A stretch of DNA of 64,000 nucleotides from Sporothrix humicola (GCA_021396245.1 WNYE01000115.1:1-64000); one strand, 5' to 3'. Counted from the first letter of the stretch, positions 53,545 through 63,446 are shown. Numbers and translations are program-made. Notes: a model not told the origin generated them from the letters alone.

Positions 53545-54285
53545 CTATTGCGACAGCTTCTCAATCTCCGCCAGCTTCGCCGGGAACTCGTCCCAGCTGT
53601 ACATGATGACCTGCGCGCCCGAGTCCCGCAGCACCTTTTCCATCTCGGCCTTCTTCTCCTCGGGGTACGGGCCAATGTAGCCAATCGTCGGGATCTGGGC
53701 GCGCGTCGCGCTCAGCGTGCCGCTCCGGCTGTCCTCGACGGCCACGGTCTCACTGGCCGTCTTGCCGAGCTCCTTGAGGGCGTGCAGGTAGATGGCCGGG
53801 TCGGGCTTGCTGGTGGGCGTCGGCAGGCTCGTGGCGGCCGAGTAGACGTGGTCGGCGGCAAAGAACTTTTCAAACTTGACGACCTCCAAGCTGGCGCGCA
53901 GGCGGCGCAGCGCCGAGGACGAGACCACCGCCAGCAGGTGCTTGTTTTCCTTCTTCAAGGCCTCCAGCTGGGGCTCGACACCCACGCAGGGCTGCAGCGC
54001 CTCGCGCAGCTTGGCAATGACGACGTCCTCCTCGCGCAGGACGTACGAGTTGGCCTCGTCGTCGGTCAACGGGAAGCCGTAGCGCTTCTGCAGCGACATG
54101 AGCATACCCCGAAAGTTCTGGCCGACAAACTCGGTGATGAGCGTCGAGCCGGTAAAGTTGGGCGGCGGCGCGACCTCTTTTGTGGCGCAGATCTCGTTGA
54201 GCAGGTCGGCGCAGCCCTCAAACGCCAGCTCCTCGGAGAGGACGAGCGTGTTGTCGCAGTCGAACAGGATCGTGTTGATAGTCAT
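53545..54285 (-). CDS. HAD-superfamily hydrolase (phosphatase, beta-phosphoglucomutase/phosphoglycolate-like)
   Basis: A single exon of 246 residues. Motif I is FDCDNTLVLSEE (nucleophile and acid Asp near residues 9 and 11), motif II is the Ser in AVVSSSALRRL, motif III is the Lys of TSKPDPAIYLHAL and motif IV is VEDSRSGTLSA. The helical cap lies between motifs I and II (class C1). Such enzymes dephosphorylate small sugar phosphates or similar metabolites in the cytosol; the substrate cannot be told from sequence. The start is ambiguous because a 30-bp tandem duplication repeats the first codons in frame. ATG 54285 gives MTINTILFDCDNT; ATG 54315 would add ten residues (MTINPPPHLT). The upstream frame remains open to 54609 but is leader-like. 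Confidence 0.88.
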   Translation of the reverse strand: MTINTILFDCDNTLVLSEELAFEGCADLLNEICATKEVAPPPNFTGSTLITEFVGQNFRGMLMSLQKRYGFPLTDDEANSYVLREEDVVIAKLREALQPCVGVEPQLEALKKENKHLLAVVSSSALRRLRASLEVVKFEKFFAADHVYSAATSLPTPTSKPDPAIYLHALKELGKTASETVAVEDSRSGTLSATRAQIPTIGYIGPYPEEKKAEMEKVLRDSGAQVIMYSWDEFPAKLAEIEKLSQ

Positions 54286-54333
54286 TGTGAGGTGGGGAGG
54301 GGGGTTGATAGTCATTGTGAGGTGGGGAGGGGG
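54274..54333. repeat. Exact 30-bp tandem duplication across the HAD gene start codon
   Basis: Two identical 30-base copies (54274-54303 and 54304-54333), each beginning GTTGATAGTCAT on the plus strand, so each contains an ATG-ACT-ATC-AAC start on the minus strand. The second ATG is in frame with the first. Being exact, the duplication is recent. Confidence 0.95.
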
Positions 54334-56181
54334 GAGAAGTTGTGGGGGAAAAGTCAAGGGACGACGTAAAAGAGGAGGTAGATCTGGGGATGTCGTGAAA
54401 AGTGGAAAAGTGGACGTGTCAAGGAGACGGTGGTGTAGATCGTTTGTTGGGTTGGAAGATTGGAGGAAAAAAAGGAGAATAAAATCAGGAACGAAAACAG
54501 GAGGGCGAGAGATTTTAAAGACGAAACTGAGGAACGGCCGCGGGTAGTTCCTTCTCACTTTCGTCCCTCGTTTTAACCAGGGAAGACGGGGCCGAAGTCG
54601 AGGAAACAATAGAGGGCAACTAAGTTAAAAAGTGGAGATCTGCGGGAAACAAGTCTCCAAGTCAAGAAAGAACGAGGCACGAAAAGACAAAAGAGACAAA
54701 ACGAGGCGCAAAATGCAAAGATACATCGAAAGTGGGAATAGCCTGCACTCTTTCATACCGCGCAACTTACTAAAATCGTGCCCGTTGCTTGGTCTTGTCC
54801 ATTCACAAGCCGTCCATTGTCTCTTGCACGTTCCGTTTTCTGCTACAATTCTCGCTGCATTTCTTTGAGAGATGTTCTCTGTTCTTTCCGTTCCTGTTTC
54901 CCCATGTTTCCATGTTACGTTGTTCGCGCCTTCCTTGTTTTCATTCTCACGAGTCAAATAATCCCCTCGTTCTTTCCTTCTTTCTCCTTCCCACACCCGT
55001 GCTCCTTCCGGCCCGTTCGTTGAGGTCCTGTTTCCCTGCCGTGCATCAAATGTCGTCGTATTTCCCTTTCCTCGTTCCGCTTTGCACGCTGCGGCCTGTT
55101 CCTTCTCAATTGGCCATTGGCCATTGGCCATGAGCCGTCATTGATTTCCCTTCCTATCTCCTCCTATCCTCGGCCAAGAAAAAAGAAAACAAAAGAAAGG
55201 CCGCAATGCATGTTGTGCATGTCTCCTCCTGCACGTCTGCTCCTTCCTCGACAAACTCGAACCCCGCCAGTGTCGTCATAGGTGGGGGCCTCCTGAGTCT
55301 TAGCTGCAGCTTAGCTTCCTTCAGGGCGTGGTCGTACCTTCCTGTGTTCCTTCCCCCTTACCCGAGAGTCAAGAGGATGGAGAAAAGAATCCACAAATAG
55401 CACGCACGTGATAGTGCACGTTAGCTAACAATGAAAGGAAAGAGCAATAGAATGCGAGAACAAAGGTCGAGTCTCTTTCTCCCAGACAGCTTTAAGCTTT
55501 CGCCAATCATCTTCCCTCAATCATATTCAAACAACATCACGATTCCGACATCTCAGTTAACCGAATACACCGTTTGCCCTCTTTACGGTCGGTCCCGACG
55601 ACATCTCCACAACGGCCACCTGCAGCGTCAAGTGCCGCATCGCCAACAATGAAAGAACAAGCTGGATCAATTGAAGTCAATTTTGAGTCCGCTGTTGTTT
55701 CTCGATTGTTTCGAGATGTCGTTGGCAAGCCATGCTGGAGACGCGTGGTTCTCGCGTGAGAGGTAAGTCCACGTTATTCTCTCACGTTTGAACTAAAAAT
55801 GGACGACACTTTAGATTGACAGTTGGACCAGGGGCCCCGAAAAAATTATGAAATTACGAGTTTTGGTCCCTGGTCTAAATTTCTACGGAGACAGTGCACT
55901 GTTGCTCCTGAGTCCTCAAGGCACAATGCGCAAATCCACTTTGCAAGCTCCCAGCGAGTCCGAGCCAGCCTTGTCCTTTTTGTTTTGTTTCGATCTTTGT
56001 CTCTTTCTTATCGTTTTTCACAACTTTCAACGTCGCATCGTTGTCACCGTTTCTCGAGATCGCATAACGTCGGCTATCGACCAGACTCCATCGACGAACC
56101 CCATATCTTCGACAAAACTCCATCGACAAATCCACACATGCAGGAGCAACGTTTGCCCAGCCGTTGACACTTTCCCCAACG
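54286..56181. other. Divergent upstream region between the HAD gene and the 56182 gene
   Basis: About 1.9 kb. 54780-55130 is CT-rich on the plus strand. Two small inverted repeats occur at 55755-55786 (8-bp arms CGTGAGAG/CTCTCACG) and 55826-55875 (11-bp arms). A short frame starting near 55650 (MKEQAGSIEVNFESAVV...) ends after 36 codons just before a GTAAGT. It has no family match and is not called. No tRNA recognised. Confidence 0.45.
55826..55875. repeat. Potential hairpin upstream of the 56182 gene
   Basis: GACCAGGGGCC (55826-55836) can pair with GGTCCCTGGTC (55865-55875) over 11 positions with one G-U wobble, leaving a 28-base loop. It lies in non-coding sequence about 300 bases before the next gene. 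The function, if any, is unknown. Confidence 0.5.
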
Positions 56182-58542
56182 ATGGCTAGTTTTACGTACG
56201 AAGACTCCACGACCATCGAGGTGGCACGCCTGGCGTATCATTTCTATTGGTATCTCAAGCCGTACGATTATGAATGCCTTGCAGACTATATCAACGACTT
56301 CGAACAGCACTATGCGATTATGAAGGCTGCCGGGTGTGAGGTCTCCGACGTGGCACGTATCTGGCAATGCCTAAAAGCCTTTGATGATGCGGACAAGAAC
56401 TGGGAGAATCGGTTGCATAGCCGCTATTGTGCAAAAGTTCGCAACATGAAGGGCATAGCTAAAGGCAAAGGCAGAGGCAAGGGCCAGGGCAGAAAGAAGG
56501 AAGGGGATAAGATCCAGATGATAGGGTGGAAGTACTACAAGGAGTGGAAGAAATTCGCCGATGACCTGGTCTATTGGGCTGGCGATTTATATTTTCGGCA
56601 ACCTTGGGACGTCGTTGGAACCAGAACGCCAGCACCAAGCCAGGAAGACACAGACATTGCTATAGCGCACATGATCTCTGTCGGCAGAATGCGTCGCAAT
56701 GCTGACGGCAGCTTGTCTGTCAAAGAGGAACCGAGAGAGCCGGCTCCTATATCTTCGATAACACGTCCAGTACGGAGCACGGAGACACAGACCAACGAAA
56801 CGGTTAACCATACCGATCAATCTACCGCGGAAGACAAATTCAACAAACCATCACCAGAGATGACGACGCCCAAGGACGTACCTGTCGTACAGACGACCGT
56901 CAGCGATCCCGTCACCAAGGATGACACAGTCACGGCCACTCCAGCCACAACCACTACGGTCAAGGACACTGCTCTGGAGAGTACGAATTCTGGTGCTCCT
57001 GCTCAGGTCGACAACACTCCCAACCGAAACGACTCAGCTGCCAACGACACCAAGCTCAAGTCGCCCGAGTCCAAGTCCAAGAAAAAATCGAGCAAGAGCA
57101 GGAGACGCGGCCGTGACGACGGGTACGACGACTGCGACCTCGACGAGCCCAAGTTTGTCGACGACGTCAACTACGACGACGTTGATGATAGAGCTGTGGG
57201 TGATCTGGACGACAAGGACGTGGTGGTTGTCAACGGCGAGGTGCGCTACCAGATCCCGGGCTATGCGAATCGCAAGAAGCCCCGGCATGCTCTTGTGTCG
57301 GCGCCTCGCTTCGTCATCCAGAACTTTTTTAGACAAAAGTTCCCGGGCCGGCCGCGCTGCCCCGACTGCCGCTGCCAGCACCCAACGGAGCGCTACATGC
57401 TGTGCTCGGACTGCGATTTCTGCCACGTGGGCGGCAACGACGAGTGCTACCACCAGCACCCGGAGCTGAGAGGCACACGGCCGGCCATGGACAAGTACCG
57501 CCGGCCGGTATCGCCTTCATCCACACCGTCGACGGGTGAGCTTGTCTTTGACGATCAGGACAAGGAATCCGACACAGACACAGTCACGGGCGGCGACGGT
57601 ACTAAGGGCACGGTGGACGACCTGACGAACAGTCTGGGCACGCTGAGCTTTATCGAAAAGGATGAGCTACAAGAGGACACTGTGAAGTTGGTGCCGATTT
57701 TTGGGTCGGAGACGAACTCGATTCCGTCCGCTTTTGAGCCAGCCATCAATGTCGAGCTGCCCATCCGGACAAAGGTGGACGACAACAAAGAGGCTCAAAC
57801 CCAGGAGGACAAGGCCGAGGCGGAAGCATCAACTCCGACTCCAACTACGACGCAGGATACGCAGTCCAGCCTGAACGGCGCCGACACAGCCCAGACCCAG
57901 ACACCCCTCGAAGGCGGCGGCGCCCCTCTCAGCGCCGAGAATCTCTCTCGCGTCCCGCACGACCAGTCGCACAAGCGCTGGGCCAGCATGTCGTCGCTGA
58001 CCACGTCGTCGTCGGGTGCGTCCCTTGTGGCCTTCCAGCGGCGGCGCAAGAACCAGGTGCAGAAAAAGGTGGCCGAGATTGAAAAAGAAAATGCAGCCGC
58101 TGTGAAAGCAGCCGCCGAACGGGCTGCCCTCGCGGCTGCCGCCAGAGAGACGGTGGCCCGAGCTACCCAAAAGATGGCCGAGCAGGCTGCGGCGGAAAAG
58201 GCACTCGAAGAGCGAGCGGCCGCGCTGCGTGAGCAGGCTGCAGCCAAACGGGCTGCGGCGCTGCGCGAGGAGGCTGCCAGGAAGGCTGAGTTGGAAGATT
58301 ATGCCAAGGTGCGGGCAGCCTGGGACGCGCGCGAGGCCCAGAGACAGATCGACATTGCACGCGACCGGGCAGCCAAAGAGGCGCGTTGGGCACGCGAAGA
58401 CGCAGAGCGCGAAGAGCGGCGGATCGCGGTGAAAAAGGCCAAGGCCGCGCGAAAACGGGAGCGGCAGCGTGAGCGGCGGCGGGAGAGAGAAGAGCAAGAA
58501 CGACAAGAACGGCAGGGGGAGAGAGAACGGCGGCCTTATTAG
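56182..58542 (+). CDS. Unknown protein with a Cys/His cluster and long charged coiled coil
   Basis: A single exon of 786 residues from MASFTYEDSTTIE (an ATG six codons upstream is also in frame). Residues 1-165 form a compact aromatic-rich domain (YHFYWYLKPYDYECLADYINDF, WKYYKEWKKFADDLVYWAGDLYF), followed by a disordered Thr/Pro/Asp-rich region. A cysteine/histidine cluster at about 392-430 (CPDCRCQH...CSDCDFCHVG...CYHQH) looks like a metal-binding knuckle. A second disordered region follows. The last 170 residues are an Ala/Glu/Arg-rich coiled coil ending in an Arg/Glu-rich basic tail. I do not recognise the family. Domain order suggests a nucleic-acid- or protein-binding scaffold, but this is inference. 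Codon use is like its neighbours, so no sign of transfer. Confidence 0.75.
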   Translation: MASFTYEDSTTIEVARLAYHFYWYLKPYDYECLADYINDFEQHYAIMKAAGCEVSDVARIWQCLKAFDDADKNWENRLHSRYCAKVRNMKGIAKGKGRGKGQGRKKEGDKIQMIGWKYYKEWKKFADDLVYWAGDLYFRQPWDVVGTRTPAPSQEDTDIAIAHMISVGRMRRNADGSLSVKEEPREPAPISSITRPVRSTETQTNETVNHTDQSTAEDKFNKPSPEMTTPKDVPVVQTTVSDPVTKDDTVTATPATTTTVKDTALESTNSGAPAQVDNTPNRNDSAANDTKLKSPESKSKKKSSKSRRRGRDDGYDDCDLDEPKFVDDVNYDDVDDRAVGDLDDKDVVVVNGEVRYQIPGYANRKKPRHALVSAPRFVIQNFFRQKFPGRPRCPDCRCQHPTERYMLCSDCDFCHVGGNDECYHQHPELRGTRPAMDKYRRPVSPSSTPSTGELVFDDQDKESDTDTVTGGDGTKGTVDDLTNSLGTLSFIEKDELQEDTVKLVPIFGSETNSIPSAFEPAINVELPIRTKVDDNKEAQTQEDKAEAEASTPTPTTTQDTQSSLNGADTAQTQTPLEGGGAPLSAENLSRVPHDQSHKRWASMSSLTTSSSGASLVAFQRRRKNQVQKKVAEIEKENAAAVKAAAERAALAAAARETVARATQKMAEQAAAEKALEERAAALREQAAAKRAAALREEAARKAELEDYAKVRAAWDAREAQRQIDIARDRAAKEARWAREDAEREERRIAVKKAKAARKRERQRERRREREEQERQERQGERERRPY

Positions 58543-58821
58543 TATGTGTTGATAGAGAGGACGGAGTTACTGTACAAATAGTGTGTTGATATGTACGACA
58601 TAATACGGTGTTGGAGAGCGAGGGAGCATTTACAATGATAATTTATTCGGGCTACTGGCAGTCATTGCCAGGCAAGTAGAATGTATACATAATAGACAGT
58701 TTTTAGACAAAACACAAAATAGAAAAGCGCAGAGCGCAAGCATCGCATACCATAACGCCACCAGAAATGCACATGAAGTTAACGATATGTAGATAAAAAG
58801 AAACATTAATGAGAGCGAACA
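58543..58821. other. Convergent 3' region
   Basis: 279 AT-rich bases between the 56182 gene (+) and TUL1 (-) stop codons. Nothing recognised. Confidence 0.6.
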
Positions 58822-61800
58822 CTACAAAGGCGGCAGCTCCTCGCGGCAAATGGGGCACTGCAGGCGGAAGCGCAGCCAGCCTTCCAAGCATTTTGTGTGG
58901 AAAATGTGGCGGCAGGGCGTGACCATGTACTGGCGGCGGGCGAGGACGCCAGACACGCTGTTTGTGACGGAGGACACGCCAGTGTCGTCGGCGCCGGCGC
59001 GCACCACGGGGACGTCGAGGACCTCGCAGCAGATGGCGCAGTCCATGGTCCAGATGTTGGTGGCCACAGTATTGGGATGGGGATGACCGTGGCCCGGATC
59101 GGAGAGTCGCCGCTTGGCGGCTCCTTCGTCTTCTGCCGTCGACACGAGGCCAATGGGCAGCCCGCCGGCCTCGACATTGTCCTCGCGCAGGACCGGGTGG
59201 TACTCCCACGCCTCGGGGACCCAGCCGCTCGGAATGCCGAAGCGGGGGCCGAGCTCGTGCTGCGCGACCAGGACCCAGATCTGCAGCCAGACCCAGCCGG
59301 TCAAGAACCCAAAGGAGCGCCAGTCGGTCTGGGCGAACAAAAAGTTGTCGGCCTTTAAATAAAAGTAGGCAATGAGCAATAACCGCAAAACAGACTGGCC
59401 GACGATGAAGCGCCAGGCGAAGGCGCGGCGGCTGTTGCGCTCAATATTGCGGACGATCTGGGGGAGCCACATGGAGAGGTAGATGAAGCAGACCAAGTTG
59501 GCGTAGATGGACCGCCAGGAGGCCCACCAGGTGGAGGCGGCAAGACTTAGAAACATGGTGATCAGGGTGATCATGACCATGCGGCCGGCGACGTTGGAGA
59601 AAGGCACAGACGGAGGGAGGGCGATGGTGTTGTTGGTGGTGGCGGCGGTTGTGGTGGCAGCCGTGTTGGCTGCTGGTGTTGTGGCTGGAACTGGGAGAAT
59701 GGGCGTCGCTGCCGCACGAGCGTTGTCGGCAATCTCGGCATCGATGTCTTGGTCGGAGGGGACGATAATGGGCGGCGATGCTGGGCGGGCTGGTGCAGGT
59801 GCAGGCGGAATACTGGTCGTGGCCGCAGTTGTTGTGCTGTTTGTTGCATTCGCTGCATTCGCTGCATTGACTGCATTGGCTGCCGCCCGCATTCTCGCCA
59901 GCCGCTCGTAGTGCTCCCGCAACCGCTCCCGGATCTCCTGCTGGCGCTGCTGGATCTGCTGCATCTCCTGGCGGTCGCGTCTTCTGCGCTCGGGCTCCTG
60001 CGCGGCATAGATTTCCGACAAGAAATAGCCGCCAATGACCATGGCTGTCCAGGCGGCAAACGTCACGACCAGGGACGGCAGGAGACTGGCCGAGGCCGTC
60101 ATCGTCCAGGCGGACGCGGCACAAAACACCATGCCGTCGCCCATGACCATGGCGGCAATAGTCGAAAAGGAAATACGGCCGAGTGTCGAGGGCGTGTAGG
60201 TCTCGCGGACCTGGACCACAAACAGCTTGACCTGGCCAAAGAGGACGGCCGCGAGCGCGAGCATCCAGAGGCGCGTGTCGTAAATGACCGTCTCGACCTT
60301 TTTGCCGCGCAGGTGGAGGAGGGGCTGCGCTTCGGAGGGGAGGATACCGCCGTCATTCGCAGGGGCCGCCGCAAACAGGGGCGGCCCCTTGGTCTCGACA
60401 AAGTAGGCGCAGTCGGGCGAGTAGAGGACGGCGGACATTTGCAGCTCGGGCACGCCGCGGCGGCCAAAGATGGGCGCGCCCGTCGGGAAGCGCATCTCGT
60501 GCTCGATGCCGTTCATGATGCGCGTCATGTCGTCTTGGGTGTAGGAGTAGTCGTAGTCAAGGTTGCGGGCCAGCAGGCTCGACTCGAGCGTGCCGCTCGA
60601 GTTGGAGTTGGCGTCGGCGGTGTCCCTCTGCCCCAACTGAACTTGTTTGCCCACCTTCTTTGCCAGAAACTGCGACGCGTCCAGCGGGTGGATCTGCACG
60701 TACATGACGTACTCGCAGCGCGGCAGCGGCGTCAGGCCTTCGGGCGCGCCGTCCGCGTTGGACGTCCACAGCGGCGCCGACAGCGTCGGGTCGGGCGGGC
60801 CAAAGAGGCGGGCGGCCTCGCGCTTGGCGAGGGCGGCCTCGATGGTGCGGTTCAGCAGGTGTTTGCTCGAGTCAAAATAGGACTTGCCCGGCGCCAGGTG
60901 AGGAAGTCCAAAGATACCCCCAAACTTGTCGCTCGTCGTCGTCAATAACAAAACGCCCTGGCGCGGCCAGTGCACGCCGTGCATCTTCATGTCGTACGAG
61001 CTGCCGGTGCCCTCGACGTCTTCGAGCGTGACATGGGCCGTGGCGGTGCGCACAAGGCCGCCGGTCGGCGGCTCGTCCTCGAAGCGGCCAGCCTCGTCTT
61101 GGTATTCTGTCTGGTCATCCTCGTCCGTCACGCGCACGACCATGCGGCCGTTGCCGCCGGTGATGTTGCGGCCCCATTCGACGGCCTGCAGCGGGAAGTG
61201 CCGGGGGTGCATGGGCTGGAAGGCATCCGCCTTCTCTTCTTTTGCCTTTGCCTCGGCGGTGTCTCGCCTCAGGTTGGTCACCGCCGCAATGCCCGACGCA
61301 TTCAGGTACTTGTCAAACAGCGGCGTGCCCGTGCCGTTGGTCAGCACGGCCGCCGTCCTGTCGACGGGCCGCCGCGGCCCGCTGCCAAAGAACCCGCCGC
61401 CGCGCCCGCCAATGTCACTGCTGGACGCACCGCCCCAGTCAAAACTCAACGCATGGATCGCCGTCATGTTGTAGCTCGCCGCCTGCCGCTCGACCGACGC
61501 CGGCCGCCGCACCCACTCGCCCGCGACGGACCCTGTCGCGTTCTGCCACGTCAGCATCGTCTCGCCGCGGTCCCAGAAGCTCGTGCCGTCTTTGGTGAGA
61601 GGGAACGCATTGCGGCTCCACTCGAGACACCGCGCGCGGAAGCGCTCCAGGTCGTCCCACGCCAGGTTGTCTTCTCGCCGGAAGCCGGTGATGTTAAGGT
61701 AGCCGACGGCATCGGTGGCGTCACCCGTGGCATTTACCGAACCCGACCTGTCAGTTGTGTTCGATGCACCTGGGGAAAAGTCCCCCCACTTTGTCGGCTG

Positions 61801-61953
61801 CACCGCTTCAAAGGCGGCTCTCTGCCGGCCGACGCGGCCCATAATAATGGACGGCGCCGACAGGATCCCCGCGGTGGCATCGTTGCTCGTGTTGAGCCAC
61901 AGGATCATCATCACCAGGAAGATGAACCTGGCGTTGTCCTGTGGTGGAGGCAT
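58822..61953 (-). CDS. TUL1: Golgi/endosome transmembrane E3 ubiquitin ligase Tul1/Dsc1 (DscA)
   Basis: A single exon of 1043 residues. A hydrophobic N-terminus (FIFLVMMILWLNTS, residues 10-23) is a signal or anchor. A long luminal domain (to about 560) is followed by several membrane segments: LWMLALAAVLFGQVKLFVV, the 600-650 cluster, MVMITLITMFLSLAAS, and a pair near 855-900 including FIVGQSVLRLLLIAYFYL. The C-terminus is a RING-H2 finger, CAICCEVLDVPVV...PCRHIFHTKCLEGWLRF...CPICREELPPL, ending the protein as in Tul1 and Dsc1. The Dsc complex ubiquitinates membrane proteins in Golgi and endosomes and, in several fungi, drives SREBP cleavage. An inserted Arg/Gln coiled coil plus an Ala/Asn/Thr-rich stretch (about 670-780) makes it longer than yeast Tul1 (about 760). 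Confidence 0.92.
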   Translation of the reverse strand: MPPPQDNARFIFLVMMILWLNTSNDATAGILSAPSIIMGRVGRQRAAFEAVQPTKWGDFSPGASNTTDRSGSVNATGDATDAVGYLNITGFRREDNLAWDDLERFRARCLEWSRNAFPLTKDGTSFWDRGETMLTWQNATGSVAGEWVRRPASVERQAASYNMTAIHALSFDWGGASSSDIGGRGGGFFGSGPRRPVDRTAAVLTNGTGTPLFDKYLNASGIAAVTNLRRDTAEAKAKEEKADAFQPMHPRHFPLQAVEWGRNITGGNGRMVVRVTDEDDQTEYQDEAGRFEDEPPTGGLVRTATAHVTLEDVEGTGSSYDMKMHGVHWPRQGVLLLTTTSDKFGGIFGLPHLAPGKSYFDSSKHLLNRTIEAALAKREAARLFGPPDPTLSAPLWTSNADGAPEGLTPLPRCEYVMYVQIHPLDASQFLAKKVGKQVQLGQRDTADANSNSSGTLESSLLARNLDYDYSYTQDDMTRIMNGIEHEMRFPTGAPIFGRRGVPELQMSAVLYSPDCAYFVETKGPPLFAAAPANDGGILPSEAQPLLHLRGKKVETVIYDTRLWMLALAAVLFGQVKLFVVQVRETYTPSTLGRISFSTIAAMVMGDGMVFCAASAWTMTASASLLPSLVVTFAAWTAMVIGGYFLSEIYAAQEPERRRRDRQEMQQIQQRQQEIRERLREHYERLARMRAAANAVNAANAANATNSTTTAATTSIPPAPAPARPASPPIIVPSDQDIDAEIADNARAAATPILPVPATTPAANTAATTTAATTNNTIALPPSVPFSNVAGRMVMITLITMFLSLAASTWWASWRSIYANLVCFIYLSMWLPQIVRNIERNSRRAFAWRFIVGQSVLRLLLIAYFYLKADNFLFAQTDWRSFGFLTGWVWLQIWVLVAQHELGPRFGIPSGWVPEAWEYHPVLREDNVEAGGLPIGLVSTAEDEGAAKRRLSDPGHGHPHPNTVATNIWTMDCAICCEVLDVPVVRAGADDTGVSSVTNSVSGVLARRQYMVTPCRHIFHTKCLEGWLRFRLQCPICREELPPL

Positions 61954-63032
61954 GGCGGGTGTTGTAAGGGGTGTGGAAGAATAAAGAAAGGAAAGTAAAG
62001 GATGTCGGAGGAGGGAGGTGAGGTGTGTAAGGAGTGTTCACTCCGGTCAAGTTGGACCCGGCTACCGAGGGAAGAGGCTGAGGCGCATCATTTGGGAGGT
62101 AGGGAGGGACAAGATTCGGAGTGTCGGTTGCTTTCGTTTATCTTTTTCGTGTTCAAGATGCTGACAATTCAAAATGTCGAGTGTCTGGAAGTCGGATGCA
62201 GAGGATCGGTCGGCAGTGGGGAGAGATCGTGCTGAATCAAGGCGATGCGATGTGATGCAATGAAATGCGATGTATGCTGTCGTGGAAATGTATGTCCGTA
62301 TGTATGAATGCTTATTCGTGGAGTAACGCCGTCGGTCGTTGGTTGACGTCGGAAAGGGGCATGTCGTGATGGAGGTACGTTGTAATATGTCGTACTTTCC
62401 GTCGTAGCTTCAAGCTGTCTTCGTCTGGCTGGCGTGTCTCGTGATCCGGCGCGGAAGGGAAGGAGATGAACAGAGAACAGAAAGAACAGGGGCAATGTGC
62501 AATGTGCATTACGGAGTGCGTCGGATTAGCGTCATCTTAGCGGCTTGGCCCCACTTTGAGCACCGTTGCGAATCTCGGGAACGTGTTCTGGTGTTGGGAC
62601 GAGGCTGTAGAAATATAGCGCCTATTCGCTGTAATGCAGCGAGTGTCTCTCAGAGCAGTGGCAGCCTCACACAAACGTCACTTTAGCCGTAGCAGCATCC
62701 TCTCCGGTGCCTATTCAAGAAATAAACATCCATCTTGCATCCTAGAAGTAGATAACTATATACAAAATTATATATAAAATCACAGAAAAAATGTAATTTA
62801 TTATCGACATACAAGTACCATGAAATTTGATAGTTCCGTCCAGTGAAATCCCATTGTCAATTGATATGTTCACCATGTGGGGCTCTTCCGTGTAAGAGAC
62901 GATGAGCTTCTGTGGCATATCGCACATTCCGGTGACAAGGTCACAATTTTTATCTGAAAGAAGAAGATACAATGCTATCCGCTTGCTTCATAACATGAAT
63001 CAAAAAAGTAGAAAAAAGTAGACCTTTCAGAC
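61954..63032. other. Upstream region of TUL1 and unassigned sequence
   Basis: About 1.1 kb. 61954-62500 is the TUL1 promoter/leader, purine-rich on the plus strand. 62700-63030 is AT-rich with a minus-strand frame (about 62760-62955; VTGMCDMPQKLIVSYTEE...) preceded by a good CTTTCAG acceptor at about 62956. No upstream exon could be joined in frame, so it is not called as a gene. Confidence 0.4.
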
Positions 63033-63446
63033 TCATGAATGTGCCCTGTGCAACAGCTCCGTCTCCACACGTTGGCATTCTGCCTCGACATCATGTTCCA
63101 GCATCCAAGTGTGCGGACTAAAGCGTTCGATCCATCGTCGAGACCACTCTGTGGAAGTAGAGCCTACTTCTGAAATGTACGACATATTTTGACGGTCGAG
63201 TCTGAGCTGCATCTCGACGCGGGCCAGAAACGGGCGGCGGATGCTGTTGAACATGGCTAGAGCTTTGGAGATGTTGTCTCGACATGATATTGACAACAGA
63301 GAGCGATAGAGGGCCCAGGCGTCGCAGTAGCCAAAAGCGCCACCACTTCCATATGCACCGGCGGTTGCTGCAGTTGTCAGTATAAAGTTATTCAAAAATA
63401 CAGGGATGCATGGACTCAACTTGCCAGAGTTACTGGCCCGGTCCAT
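63033..63446 (-). CDS. Fragment resembling the C-terminus of an FAD-dependent monooxygenase (weak)
   Basis: The frame contains GSGGAFGYCDAWALYRSLL, then ISKALAMFNSIRRPFLARVE and near the end WMLEHDVEAE. This order resembles the last part of salicylate-hydroxylase-like flavoprotein monooxygenases (glycine-rich FAD ribityl loop, AL..F..IRRP motif, W-x-x-D terminal segment). The loop is diverged (expected GxGxxxAxxDA) and the rest of such an enzyme is not visible upstream, where a different frame is open. Either an intron (possible donor GTAACT near 63433, acceptor uncertain) joins it to 63430-64000, or it is a degraded fragment. Assignment is tentative. Confidence 0.3.
   Translation of the reverse strand: MDRASNSGKLSPCIPVFLNNFILTTAATAGAYGSGGAFGYCDAWALYRSLLSISCRDNISKALAMFNSIRRPFLARVEMQLRLDRQNMSYISEVGSTSTEWSRRWIERFSPHTWMLEHDVEAECQRVETELLHRAHS

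Noticed and set aside
55650..55760. A 36-codon plus-strand frame ending next to a GTAAGT
   Set aside because: It reaches a stop codon before the donor, so it cannot splice on to the 56182 gene; no similarity recognised.
55755..55786. An 8-bp inverted repeat (CGTGAGAG/CTCTCACG)
   Set aside because: Arms too short and no target duplication; expected by chance in several kilobases of non-coding DNA.
59749..60948. A 399-codon plus-strand frame opposite TUL1
   Set aside because: Antisense to a conserved gene; the Arg/Gly/Val-rich composition reflects codon bias.
62742..62972. A minus-strand exon-like frame (VTGMCDMPQKLIVSYTEE...) with a CTTTCAG acceptor
   Set aside because: No upstream exon can be joined in frame; the nearest upstream frame ends in a stop before the possible donor. 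Too short to support alone.
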